The notes beneath the pieces are model-generated. The model was not told the origin of the DNA. It did not search any database and saw only the letters and a program-made list of their open reading frames with translations. Shown here piece after piece: positions 9,339 to 16,847 of a DNA stretch of 64,000 nucleotides (its first letter is position 1; every line of letters starts with the position of its first letter). The translations under genes and the position numbers were made by a program. The DNA is from Drouetiella hepatica Uher 2000/2452. Lineage in GTDB: Bacteria; Cyanobacteriota; Cyanobacteriia; Elainellales; Elainellaceae. The stretch covers positions 1 through 64,000 of the forward strand of contig JAHHHD010000010.1 in assembly GCA_019359505.1 (NCBI GenBank), in the 5' to 3' direction.

Positions 9339-9884
9339 ATGAGTATCGAAAAAATTGTTGAACAGGCTCTACAAGATGGCTATCTGACCCCCGCCATGGA
9401 AGCAGAAGTAGGGCGCATCTGTGACACGGCTTCCGAACTGTCTATTGAAGAATATATGGCGCTCGATCGCCTCATGGGTTCGTTGCTGACGGGTGAAGTG
9501 GTTGCGGTACCTCGCAAACAGTTCATTAACGTCATGGAAGAACTGGTGCTGACCGAAGCGATCGCCAGGGTTGCCGAAATTGAGGCGACTAGCGACTGTA
9601 CTTTAGATCTGGGTGACATTGCCGCCTACGCACTCAATCGTCTGCCGCCTCTCTACGCCACAACCGAAGAAGGAGCTGAATATCAACGAGGTCGCGCCAA
9701 AGAAGAAATGCAGGTGCTGATTGCGCAACAGGTGAATGAAGCGATCGCCCGTAGCCTCGATCGCCCAGATTTCTACCCAGAACGACAGGCAATCAGCAAG
9801 GTCATAGGAGATGAGATGCAGAGTCAGCTTAGCTCGTTGCTGAAAAGCAATGCGCACAAGTTTGAGGTTGCACCGCAGCGTTAA
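9339..9884 (+). CDS. comFB: ComFB-family late-competence / cyclic dinucleotide receptor protein
   Basis: The 181 residues carry the ComFB core in the middle: a VMEELV segment (about 66-72) and a conserved CTLDLGDIAAYALNRLPPLY block (about 86-107). ComFB proteins are small dimeric cytosolic receptors. Members in Synechocystis and Anabaena have been reported to bind cyclic di-nucleotides and to affect natural competence or cell size. An N-terminal helical extension and a C-terminal tail (about 120-181) flank the core. The gene is monocistronic, with its own terminator and a tandem repeat in its leader. The family assignment is firm; the ligand is inferred. Confidence 0.82.
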   Translation: MSIEKIVEQALQDGYLTPAMEAEVGRICDTASELSIEEYMALDRLMGSLLTGEVVAVPRKQFINVMEELVLTEAIARVAEIEATSDCTLDLGDIAAYALNRLPPLYATTEEGAEYQRGRAKEEMQVLIAQQVNEAIARSLDRPDFYPERQAISKVIGDEMQSQLSSLLKSNAHKFEVAPQR

Positions 9885-9908
9885 AGGCAAAAGAGATGAA
9901 AATCGATC

Positions 9909-9961
9909 GGGGATTGAATATTGGGAACACAGATTTCCCTGATTCAATCCCCAATTTTTTG
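9909..9961 (+). terminator. intrinsic terminator after comFB
   Basis: GGGGATTGAAT pairs with ATTCAATCCCC, extended by TTGGGAA/TTTCCC, and is followed by a run of T residues. It starts 25 bases after the comFB stop. Confidence 0.82.
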
Positions 9962-9971
9962 TGGCAGCAAT

Positions 9972-10069
9972 CCCCGTCCTAACCGCCTTGGCGGTTAGGA
10001 CGGGGACATTTTTGGTGGGGTGCTCCGCGCCCCACCAAAAATGTCCTCAGTAAACTGGCGACAGCTATA
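9972..10069 (+). repeat. composite intergenic repeat, copy 3 (forward, full)
   Basis: The left module is a perfect 34-base palindrome (CCCCGTCCTAACCGCC and complement, 9972-10005). It runs into a GGTGGGGTGCTCCGCGCCCC hairpin, then ATGTCCTCAGTAAACTGGCGACAGCTATA. It sits between comFB and map. Confidence 0.85.
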
Positions 10070-10138
10070 AGAGCAAAAGCGCTATGGTTTAGACATCGCC
10101 ACATCCAATCCTGGATATTTAAAAGCCCAGTCCGACCC

Positions 10139-10981
10139 ATGAACATCTTGACTGATCTATTATCTCGCCCTCACCAGCCTCGCCCTGACCAGCCTCCCCG
10201 GATTCATAAACGCAGCCGTGGAATTGCGCTGAAAACTCCGGCAGAAATTGAAATCATGCGAGAGGCGAGCAAGATTGTTGCTATCGTCTTGAAAGAAATT
10301 TCAGAATTAGTCGAACCCGGCATGACCACTGCCGACCTGGATGCCCATGCCGAAAAGCGCATCCGCGAGATGGGGGCAACGCCCAGCTTCAAGGGCTATC
10401 ACGGGTTCCCGGCTTCCATCTGTGCCAGTATCAACGATGAGGTGGTGCATGGCATTCCTAACGCTAAGAAGAAAATCCGCAAAGGGGATGTGCTGAAGGT
10501 CGATACGGGCGCATATTTTGCAGGATTTCACGGAGATTCCTGCATTACGATCGCCGTCCTCACCGTCACTCCGGCAGCCGCCAAGCTAATTCGTGTTGCC
10601 GAAGAAACGCTCTACAAAGGTATTGAGCAGGTGAAAGCCGGAAATTTCCTGCTAGACATCGCCGGAGCCGTACAAGACCACGCCGAAGCCAACGGCTTTA
10701 AGATCGTGGAAGACTACACCGGGCACGGCGTAGGACGCAACCTGCATGAAGAGCCTTCTGTGTTCAACTTCCGCACGCGCCAGATGCCTAACGTCAAGCT
10801 GAAGGCAGGCATGACTTTAGCGATCGAGCCGATTCTGAACGCAGGCTCAAAAATTACGCGGACTTTGGGCGACCAATGGACGGTAGTGACGGTCGATCGC
10901 GCCCTCTCAGCCCAGTTTGAACATACGGTTCTAGTAACAGAGACAGGCTATGAGATTTTGACCGATCGATCAAAGGTTTAA
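10139..10981 (+). CDS. map: type I methionine aminopeptidase
   Basis: The cytosolic metalloenzyme removes the initiator methionine from nascent proteins. All catalytic residues of the pita-bread fold are present: His104 (VVHGIPN), metal ligands Asp122 and Asp133 ([13 protein letters not shown]), His196 (GHGVGR), Glu230 (AIEPI) and Glu261 (QFEHT). An N-terminal extension of about 28 residues, rich in Pro and basic residues, precedes the catalytic core; such extensions are common in cyanobacterial and plastid forms. The ATG at 10139 gives 280 residues. The gene is single and converges on the hypothetical gene to its right. Confidence 0.95.
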   Translation: MNILTDLLSRPHQPRPDQPPRIHKRSRGIALKTPAEIEIMREASKIVAIVLKEISELVEPGMTTADLDAHAEKRIREMGATPSFKGYHGFPASICASINDEVVHGIPNAKKKIRKGDVLKVDTGAYFAGFHGDSCITIAVLTVTPAAAKLIRVAEETLYKGIEQVKAGNFLLDIAGAVQDHAEANGFKIVEDYTGHGVGRNLHEEPSVFNFRTRQMPNVKLKAGMTLAIEPILNAGSKITRTLGDQWTVVTVDRALSAQFEHTVLVTETGYEILTDRSKV

Positions 10982-10998
10982 TCGAGCCAAGGTTTAGC

Positions 10999-11760
10999 CT
11001 AGCGCTCGTCCCGGAATTCGTCCCGGAATTCATCTCGGAAACGCCGTTCGTTGAGCGATCGCCGCTTTCTGCCCTCTCGTCCGCCCTCTCGTCCGCCCTC
11101 TCGTCTGCTGCCCTCCTGCCGTCGTCCCATTTGCTTGCTCACCTCGACAAAGGTATCGCGGCGCAGATAGGGATAAGCGGACACCCAGAGGCTGTAGTCA
11201 GGCAGGTAAATATCTGAGACTTTGCCAATCCGGCTCAAATCGGGCACATCGGACATGACCACCATCTCCGCCCGATCGCCAGAACGGATAATCCGGTGGT
11301 CGCGCTTCAGCGGCACCTGAATTTCTGTAACAAATCCAACTTCATCGCCGATTTCCAAGTTGAGCCGCCGCTCGCGGTTCTCTACGATCACCAACTCGCC
11401 TAGCTTATTGACGGTTTCTTCTTTGCCGATCAGTTCTTCGGTGACAAACACGTCTAGAACCTCACCTCGCCACAGTCCGCTGTAGGGGTAGCGGCGACAC
11501 TCAAAATTCTTCAAGCTTGCCCAATACACGGGACTCCAGAGCCAATAGAAGCCCGATGCCAGACCGACCGTGAAGGTCAGCGCCCACAAATCCTCTCCCA
11601 AGACGAGATTCATGAGCAGTGCCACTACAAGACCCACCAGTGAGATCAGCAGCCGCCGCAAAAAATCGGGCAGCTTGCCCCAAGTGTATTTGTACTGCTC
11701 ACTTGTAGCGACTCTAGGAATAAGTTCCTCAAATTTTTTGCGGTTAAGAGAAATGAGCAT
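10999..11760 (-). CDS. conserved cyanobacterial two-helix membrane protein
   Basis: The product is a 253-residue protein of a cyanobacterial family often mislabelled phosphate ABC transporter permease; nothing here supports transport. Two adjacent hydrophobic helices lie near residues 38-80 of this start. A soluble beta-rich region follows, and then an unusual low-complexity C terminus of REGG and FRDE repeats. I chose the ATG at 11760 (MLISLNRKKF) because relatives begin there. An upstream in-frame ATG at 11832 would add 24 residues without family resemblance. Function is unknown. Confidence 0.75.
   Translation of the reverse strand: MLISLNRKKFEELIPRVATSEQYKYTWGKLPDFLRRLLISLVGLVVALLMNLVLGEDLWALTFTVGLASGFYWLWSPVYWASLKNFECRRYPYSGLWRGEVLDVFVTEELIGKEETVNKLGELVIVENRERRLNLEIGDEVGFVTEIQVPLKRDHRIIRSGDRAEMVVMSDVPDLSRIGKVSDIYLPDYSLWVSAYPYLRRDTFVEVSKQMGRRQEGSRREGGREGGREGRKRRSLNERRFRDEFRDEFRDER
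11010..11112 (-). repeat. in-gene tandem repeats encoding the charged tail
   Basis: Two copies of TCGTCCCGGAATTC lie near 11008-11035, and three copies of GCCCTCTCGTCC lie near 11070-11106. They encode the FRDE and REGG peptide repeats at the end of the two-helix membrane protein. Such arrays can change length by slippage in steps that keep the frame only if units are multiples of three (12 bases do; 14 do not). Confidence 0.65.
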
Positions 11761-11959
11761 GGGTCTGGCAGTAGCGAATTGAATTGGAGAGCCGATCGCA
11801 GAACCGATCGCACAACACTCCGAGCCTAACATTACCCTCTGCCCTCTGTCGCTCTGGCTCTCTCAAAAAAGCTCTGACTCTCTTAAAAAAGGGGAGTTCT
11901 TAAGAGGTAAAGACTCCCAAAAAAAGGAAGGACAAAAGTAAATTTACGGATTCTTCTCC

Positions 11960-11987
11960 TTGCCCCAAGAGGTTTAGTGTTTAAAGT
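11960..11987 (+). promoter_or_regulatory. candidate promoter for the small RNA
   Basis: TTGCCC (11960-11965) and TAAAGT (11982-11987) are separated by 16 bases. They would start a transcript near 11993. This is a weak match to the housekeeping consensus. Confidence 0.3.
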
Positions 11988-11992
11988 TCAGT

Positions 11993-12173
11993 ACTTGTCT
12001 CTAGGCTGAGTGGGGGTGCCAAAAGACAAAATGAACTCACTTCTGGAGAACGCGATCGACTGGAAGCTGAACAACTAGGGGGCAATTTAGTTGTTTGGGT
12101 TTCCAGTAACAAAGCGTACTTACAGGTAACGTTGCCTGACCTTGGGGGCTTATAGGGTCAGGCAACTTTTTTT
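11993..12173 (+). ncRNA. candidate small RNA with three stem-loops
   Basis: About 180 bases could fold into three successive local hairpins. The first pairs TGAGT with ACTCA (about 12007-12040). The second is a long stem in which TGGAA and AACAACTA pair with TAGTTGTT and TTCCA (about 12060-12104). The third is a strong GTTGCCTGACC/GGTCAGGCAAC hairpin with seven T residues. I do not recognise it as 6S, SRP, RNase P, tmRNA or a known riboswitch. The 5' end is a guess from a weak promoter match. Confidence 0.45.
12131..12173 (+). terminator. plus-strand intrinsic terminator opposite the channel gene
   Basis: A perfect 11-base-pair stem (GTTGCCTGACC and complement) is followed directly by seven T residues in the plus direction. 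Read on the minus strand there is no T run after the stem, so it does not look designed for the neighbouring minus-strand channel gene. Confidence 0.75.
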
Positions 12174-12192
12174 GCAGATTTTCGGCGCTCTC

Positions 12193-13638
12193 CTAGGCAA
12201 CCTTAGCAACCTGGAGAACCTTACGACGCATCTCCATAATGTCTCCGAGCGTGCTGGCAAAGCGGGGATTGCGAGTCAACAGCATTTGCAGCGTGTCAGC
12301 ATCTAAGATCATCAGTTCTAAGTCATCCAACGCAACGACCGAAACATCGCTGACCTGCTCAGACAAAAGCGATGCCTTCTCGCCAAAGATATCGCCCTGC
12401 GAGAGCCGAGCCACCTGCTGCCTGCCCGATCGCCCTGAAACCGACATTTCCGCATGTCCCTTTAGAACAATATATAGACCTGGCAAGCGATCGCCCTCTG
12501 CCACCACAATCTCATTGCTGCCATAGTCTTGGGTAACGGCGTTGCCATTGAGCTGGTCTATCAGCGTCGGAGCGACTGCGCTCAGGCTTGGAATAGAGTT
12601 CAGCGTTTTGGCAATCCGCACTGACGGATTTTCCACGGTAGGCAGAGAAATTTGAGCTTCATATTCTGTTGAAATTGGGTAGGGAATACTTAGCCCGTGG
12701 CGCTTGGCAACATACCAAAGGCGCGTCGAGAAATCGTTGCGAACCCCCAACGCTTTTTCATAGCTCTCTGCAAATAAACCAATTTTGTAGCTGATGTAGA
12801 AGTCGGCATAGGCTGTCGTCACAACCCAGGGGGGAGGATCTAGCAAAACTCCTTCGGTTTCGAGGGCGGCTTGCTTCAGAATTTGCTTAACTCGGTTGGG
12901 CGGATCATCATAGGAAAACCCAATCTCAAAGGTTTCTACATGTAGACGCGTTGGGCGGCTGAGATTTTTGAAGCTGCCTTTGGCTAACTCTGAATTGGGA
13001 ACCACCAGCAGATCTCGACTCCAGGTTTGCAGATGCACCGATCGCCAGGTTACTTCGATCACCTTGCCTTCATCATCACCGATGCGCACCCAGTCTCCGG
13101 CGGTGAGCGGACGCTCAAACAGCAGCGCAATCCCTGAGAAAAGGTTGCCTAAGCTGTCCTGTAAAGCCAAACCAATCACTAGCGATCCTACACCCAGAGC
13201 CGTGAGCAAACCGCCCAGATCGGCTCCCCAAACGCTGGAAAGGACGATCGCAATTCCCACTAAAATTAGGAAAAATCGGCTCAAGTCAAGAAATAGTTTG
13301 GGAGTTTGGGCTTGCCAGCTGCCAGCGCCTGCCTCCTCAAACAGCACAATGTTGATTAGCGTCAGAACGGCATAGATAATGAACACCCACAGCACCGATT
13401 CCACAACGCGAACCAGGCTAGAGTCCCGCGTCAGATTCAATACTTTGTGCAGCAGCAAAAATAGAGCCAGGGTGGGCAGCACCAAGTTCCGTAAAATGAG
13501 AATGGGAGCCACTAGCGATCGCTTCTTGCGCTCTAGTCGAGCAATCACTTCACCCAGCAAAAACATGAGCAGGGGAAATGCAATGACCAGCGCTCCAATC
13601 CAGGTCAACCAATCGGGCTTAACAATAAAGTCTGGCAT
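12193..13638 (-). CDS. MscS-superfamily channel with a C-terminal cyclic-nucleotide-binding-like domain
   Basis: This is a membrane channel of the bacterial CNG type. Four to five hydrophobic helices are followed by the MscS pore helix (GLALQDSLGNLFSGI), the beta domain (VRIGDDEGKVIEV) and a cNMP-binding fold from about residue 350. In its phosphate-binding cassette the Glu of FGE is kept (Glu420). By register with E. coli CRP, the arginine that binds the cyclic phosphate is Ser430 and the next serine is Asp431, so ordinary cAMP or cGMP binding is doubtful. I start it at the ATG at 13638. That ATG follows an AAGGAG site lying inside the last codons of the upstream sensor gene, whose TAA stop is 2 bases before it. 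The upstream extension to 13782 is a frame shadow. The two genes form one transcription unit. Confidence 0.88.
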   Translation of the reverse strand: MPDFIVKPDWLTWIGALVIAFPLLMFLLGEVIARLERKKRSLVAPILILRNLVLPTLALFLLLHKVLNLTRDSSLVRVVESVLWVFIIYAVLTLINIVLFEEAGAGSWQAQTPKLFLDLSRFFLILVGIAIVLSSVWGADLGGLLTALGVGSLVIGLALQDSLGNLFSGIALLFERPLTAGDWVRIGDDEGKVIEVTWRSVHLQTWSRDLLVVPNSELAKGSFKNLSRPTRLHVETFEIGFSYDDPPNRVKQILKQAALETEGVLLDPPPWVVTTAYADFYISYKIGLFAESYEKALGVRNDFSTRLWYVAKRHGLSIPYPISTEYEAQISLPTVENPSVRIAKTLNSIPSLSAVAPTLIDQLNGNAVTQDYGSNEIVVAEGDRLPGLYIVLKGHAEMSVSGRSGRQQVARLSQGDIFGEKASLLSEQVSDVSVVALDDLELMILDADTLQMLLTRNPRFASTLGDIMEMRRKVLQVAKVA

Positions 13639-13640
13639 GG

Positions 13641-15878
13641 TTACTCCTTGGCATGAGCGGATGACCCAGACAGAGCGATCGCCGGGACATCCTGTGCCAG
13701 AACATCCTGTGCCGGGACAGGATGTTCTGGAGCATCTTGAGCCGGAAGATCGGGCACAAAGTTCTGCCCTTTGACAGACCAAACAGGCACACTCGCCAGA
13801 CCTTTAACCTCTACATTGGCAATCCGCTCAAAGGAGTACAGGTCATGCAAATTGTCGTAGATAGGCTGAGTCACCTGAATGGTATTTTGCCCAGGCGAAG
13901 AGTGAATATCGTGAGCAATTTTCATGGTTTCTCCTGTTAGGGCATAGATAAAGCGAGTTTTGCCAACAATCCCACCCACTACAGATCCTGAGTGAATGCC
14001 AATGTCAAGGCTTAGATCAGTCTTCTGCTGTTGATTAAAACGTCGTATCACCTTGAGAATCTCAAAGGCAAAGTCCATCGTTCGCTTAATGTGATCGACT
14101 CGCGATATGGATAGTCCACAAACTGCGATATAAACGTTACCCACACTTCTCATTTTCTCAACCCCAAAGGGTTCAGCCGCTTCATCAAAAGCAGTAACGA
14201 TATCATTCAGCAAGGTAATGGTTTGGTCAGGTTGCAGTTGAGCAGATAGCTCATTAAAGCCTTCTATTTCGGCATATAAAACGGCAACGTTAGGAAAAAC
14301 ATCGGAGATTTGCTGTTCGCCACTCTTGAGTCGGGCGACGATCGGCGGCGGCAAAACGTTCAGCAATAGCCTTTCATTTTCATGCAGCGCTGTCTGAATC
14401 GTCTGATCCTTTTCATGCAGGCTATGCGCCATCTGATTAAAGGAGTGGGCGAGTTCACCAAATTCATCCTGCGATCGAATATTTACTGCTACATCGGTTT
14501 CACCCGCCTCAATTTGGCGAGTTCCGGAAATCAAGCGCTTGATAGGACGCACAAACAGACGAGACAGCCAGATCGAGAGCAGCGTCACCAACGGCACCAG
14601 AATGGCAGAGGCAACCAGCAGCCTACGGGTGAAGCGATCGACTGGAGCAAAGGCTTCTGACTGATCCATCTTGGCCACCAAACCCCAGTTGAAGTCTCCT
14701 AACTTGATCGGTTGAAAAGCAGAGAGAACCGACTCGCCGCGATAGTCCACGTAGGAGATAGTGCCTGTTTCACCTGCGATCGCCCTTTGTGGAGCCGTTG
14801 TCTGCACCTTCTGGGTCAAAATTGGCGTGCCTAGGCGCTTAATCTGTTCAATGATGTCTTTGGCAACACCTCTCGCTTGAAGCGCTTCGTAATACTGATC
14901 TGGGTTCTCAGCGAACAGGCGTGGCACTGAGCGAACCGAGGTGTCGGGCCCAACCAAAAACGTTTCTCCCGTTTTGCCCAGTCCTGTTTGCTGCCACTCG
15001 CCTCTGGAGGTCATGATCTGGTTGATGCGACTGTCTGGAATCTGGATCAGCAGCGCTCCAATAAAGTCAGTTTTATCGAAGATGGTTGTAGCGATAAAAG
15101 AGCTAGGTCGATTGCGCGAAGCTCGATAGAAGTCAAAATCTGCGCTGGTAACAAAGTTGGGATCTCTTGATTTACGAACTGTCTCCACTGCGTTTGCCAG
15201 ATTGCTGCTGGCGTAAGGCCCTAGATTAAGATTGCTGCCAAAATCCGCCTCTTTCAACGCTGAGTAAACAATGTTTCCTGTATCTACATCAACGAGGTAG
15301 AAATCATAGTAACCAAACTTTTCAACGATGCTCTCAACTAGAGGATGAAAGCGTTGATGAACACGGCTATAGTCGCTACCATCCAACGCATCAACTAGAG
15401 CAATCTTTTTGTCTAAGGGATTAGGATTGCTAACAATGTAGTGATACTGAAGATAGCTTTGCGCAGGAGTCTGAGGTAGATAGGTTTCGGCTAGAGGCGT
15501 ACTGCCGTCAGACAAGTTGCTCGACAGTCCAGGGATAAAGTCTTCTCGGTAAAATTTCTCAACGGACTGCTGCTGTCTTGAGGTCAAATTTACCGTGTTG
15601 AGCTTCTGATAAGCCGCCTTAAACCCTTTCATTGCGTCAATAATGGCAGGCGATTCGCTGAGAGTCAGAACGTGGTTTTCAGTAACTTGAAAGTAGGAAG
15701 AAATCGCCTCTGCTCTTTCAGTTCGGAGGCTAACCAGTTGGTTAAGAATACTGCTGGTCAAAGCCGTTTTGCCGCTGCTGTAGCCAATATAGCCAATAGT
15801 TAAAATGGAGGCAATGCTGATCAGCAGCAGTATGAGCAGCAGCTTCGATTGAATACTCAGCTTGTCAAGAAAGCGCAT
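13641..15878 (-). CDS. membrane sensor with HAMP and a degenerate class III cyclase domain
   Basis: The 745-residue receptor has a transmembrane helix at about 13-33, a Cache-like extracytoplasmic region (about 40-400), a second helix (about 405-430), HAMP (about 430-485) and a cyclase homology domain (about 525-705). The domain has lost its chemistry. The two metal-binding aspartates are Glu537 (YAEIEGF) and Asn581 (VGNVY). The positions of the transition-state Asn and Arg read Lys653 and Asp657. The intact cyclase at 44091-45626 keeps all four. A Pro/Asp-rich tail with AQDV repeats follows. It likely signals by binding or shape change rather than by making cNMP, and its partner is probably the channel encoded 2 bases downstream. 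It could still bind a nucleotide. Confidence 0.88.
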   Translation of the reverse strand: MRFLDKLSIQSKLLLILLLISIASILTIGYIGYSSGKTALTSSILNQLVSLRTERAEAISSYFQVTENHVLTLSESPAIIDAMKGFKAAYQKLNTVNLTSRQQQSVEKFYREDFIPGLSSNLSDGSTPLAETYLPQTPAQSYLQYHYIVSNPNPLDKKIALVDALDGSDYSRVHQRFHPLVESIVEKFGYYDFYLVDVDTGNIVYSALKEADFGSNLNLGPYASSNLANAVETVRKSRDPNFVTSADFDFYRASRNRPSSFIATTIFDKTDFIGALLIQIPDSRINQIMTSRGEWQQTGLGKTGETFLVGPDTSVRSVPRLFAENPDQYYEALQARGVAKDIIEQIKRLGTPILTQKVQTTAPQRAIAGETGTISYVDYRGESVLSAFQPIKLGDFNWGLVAKMDQSEAFAPVDRFTRRLLVASAILVPLVTLLSIWLSRLFVRPIKRLISGTRQIEAGETDVAVNIRSQDEFGELAHSFNQMAHSLHEKDQTIQTALHENERLLLNVLPPPIVARLKSGEQQISDVFPNVAVLYAEIEGFNELSAQLQPDQTITLLNDIVTAFDEAAEPFGVEKMRSVGNVYIAVCGLSISRVDHIKRTMDFAFEILKVIRRFNQQQKTDLSLDIGIHSGSVVGGIVGKTRFIYALTGETMKIAHDIHSSPGQNTIQVTQPIYDNLHDLYSFERIANVEVKGLASVPVWSVKGQNFVPDLPAQDAPEHPVPAQDVLAQDVPAIALSGSSAHAKE
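13697..13730 (-). repeat. hairpin inside the 3' end of the sensor gene
   Basis: CCAGAACATCCTGT and its exact complement flank a GCCGGG loop (14-base-pair stem). It lies within the coding region for the repetitive tail, about 60 bases before the channel start codon, so it could affect mRNA stability or coupling between the two genes. Confidence 0.7.
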
Positions 15879-16514
15879 TTCAATATCTCAGAAGGGGCTA
15901 GATCTCAGAGAAGGCTAGACTTCGGAGGGACTACGTCTCAGGTCACAAAAAGCCAAAACTTCGACCAGAGGCAAGGAGCTAACTTGACTTGCTTTAAAGG
16001 CTTGTTTGCGGGCTGGTTTGAAGGCTTATTTGAGACAGTGACTAAACTCACCTCCACGATGAAGATAGAGTAGGAAGATAACGAATTGATAAAGGCTAAG
16101 CTCATGCATTAGCTGCATCAGTGGGTCTACGGAGGCGTTGATGAAGTGTCGATCGCCCATCCTTACATGAGCTTTACATCAAGAGGCAGAGGATAGAGGT
16201 TCAAGAGAGCGTAGCCCCATTGCTCCAGAATCCTTTACAGAATCTCCGAAAAGGTTAGAGGCAAAGGATCAGGGCAAAGAAGCGGCGATCGCAACTCCTC
16301 TCTTAGATCTTGCTGAACCTATCAATCTGAAGGAGGCGAAATCCAAAATCCGCTCAGTTTGCCCACTCTTTACCCTCAGTAGTCTCCCTAATACGACTCT
16401 ATGAACCGTACGCTATAATTGCTGGTTCGTGGGGTTGCTTTTGTATCAATAATCTGCATTGGCAGCTAAGAAGCTAGCGGATGCAGCAGACAATATGCTT
16501 TGAGGTTGACTTTA
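15879..16514. other. 636-base intergenic region, mostly featureless
   Basis: This divergent region lies between the sensor gene and a small plus-strand gene. It contains short purine-rich imperfect repeats near 15890-15945 (variants of GAAGGCTAGA and TCTCAG) and a TATAAT box at 16414-16419. Frames in it look like chance. Confidence 0.5.
16414..16419 (+). promoter_or_regulatory. TATAAT -10 box upstream of the small protein gene
   Basis: A consensus -10 hexamer lies about 95 bases before the small gene. No good -35 element is found at the usual distance. Confidence 0.4.
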
Positions 16515-16715
16515 ATGCACATGTATTTTGCACAGTGGGAAGCGTACGATGGCCTGGGTCACGTGATTTCACGCGGCAGGCAGATCGTACATACGATCGA
16601 ACCTTTTGATGAAGGCTTACTTCGTCAGTTTGAAGATGGCAAGCGGGCTAAGCTTCTGGAAGAGGGTTTGACCGTCCAGCAGGTGATGATCGCCAACTTG
16701 AATCGTTTAAGCTGA
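16515..16715 (+). CDS. small conserved-looking protein of unknown function
   Basis: The 66-residue acidic/basic mixed protein begins MHMYFAQWEAYDG. I prefer the ATG at 16515 because GAGG lies 9 bases upstream; a TTG at 16500 would add five residues. It has no signal or membrane segment and no family I recognise. A strong terminator 37 bases after the stop, and the ribosome site, support it as a real gene. Confidence 0.6.
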   Translation: MHMYFAQWEAYDGLGHVISRGRQIVHTIEPFDEGLLRQFEDGKRAKLLEEGLTVQQVMIANLNRLS

Positions 16716-16751
16716 GAGACTGATTAGTCAGCTTGAAAGAAAGCAGTTGCC

Positions 16752-16812
16752 CTGATCAGAAATTCCTCTCCCGTTTCGGGAGAGGAATTTCTGATCAGAC
16801 TCTCTTTTTTGG
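16752..16812 (+). terminator. very strong intrinsic terminator
   Basis: A perfect 22-base-pair stem (CTGATCAGAAATTCCTCTCC at its base) with a three-base TTT loop is followed by ACTCTCTTTTTT. It ends the small-protein transcript and also faces the 3' end of the ABC transporter gene. Confidence 0.9.
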
Positions 16813-16847
16813 CAGGAGAGGTTTAGGTTCGTGTGATTGCTTAATGC

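Larger units (their letters stand above)
11833..12192. other. intergenic region holding a candidate small RNA
   Basis: Both flanking protein genes are on the minus strand, yet a terminator pointing in the plus direction closes this 360-base gap. No protein frame was found. See the small-RNA entry. Confidence 0.6.

Noticed and set aside
13639-13782. N-terminal extension of the channel gene
   Set aside because: It is another frame of the sensor's repetitive Pro/Asp tail; a ribosome site and ATG at 13638 give the normal family start.
15849-16073. Plus-strand frame upstream of the sensor gene
   Set aside because: It overlaps the sensor start and has no protein-like pattern; treated as part of the intergenic region.
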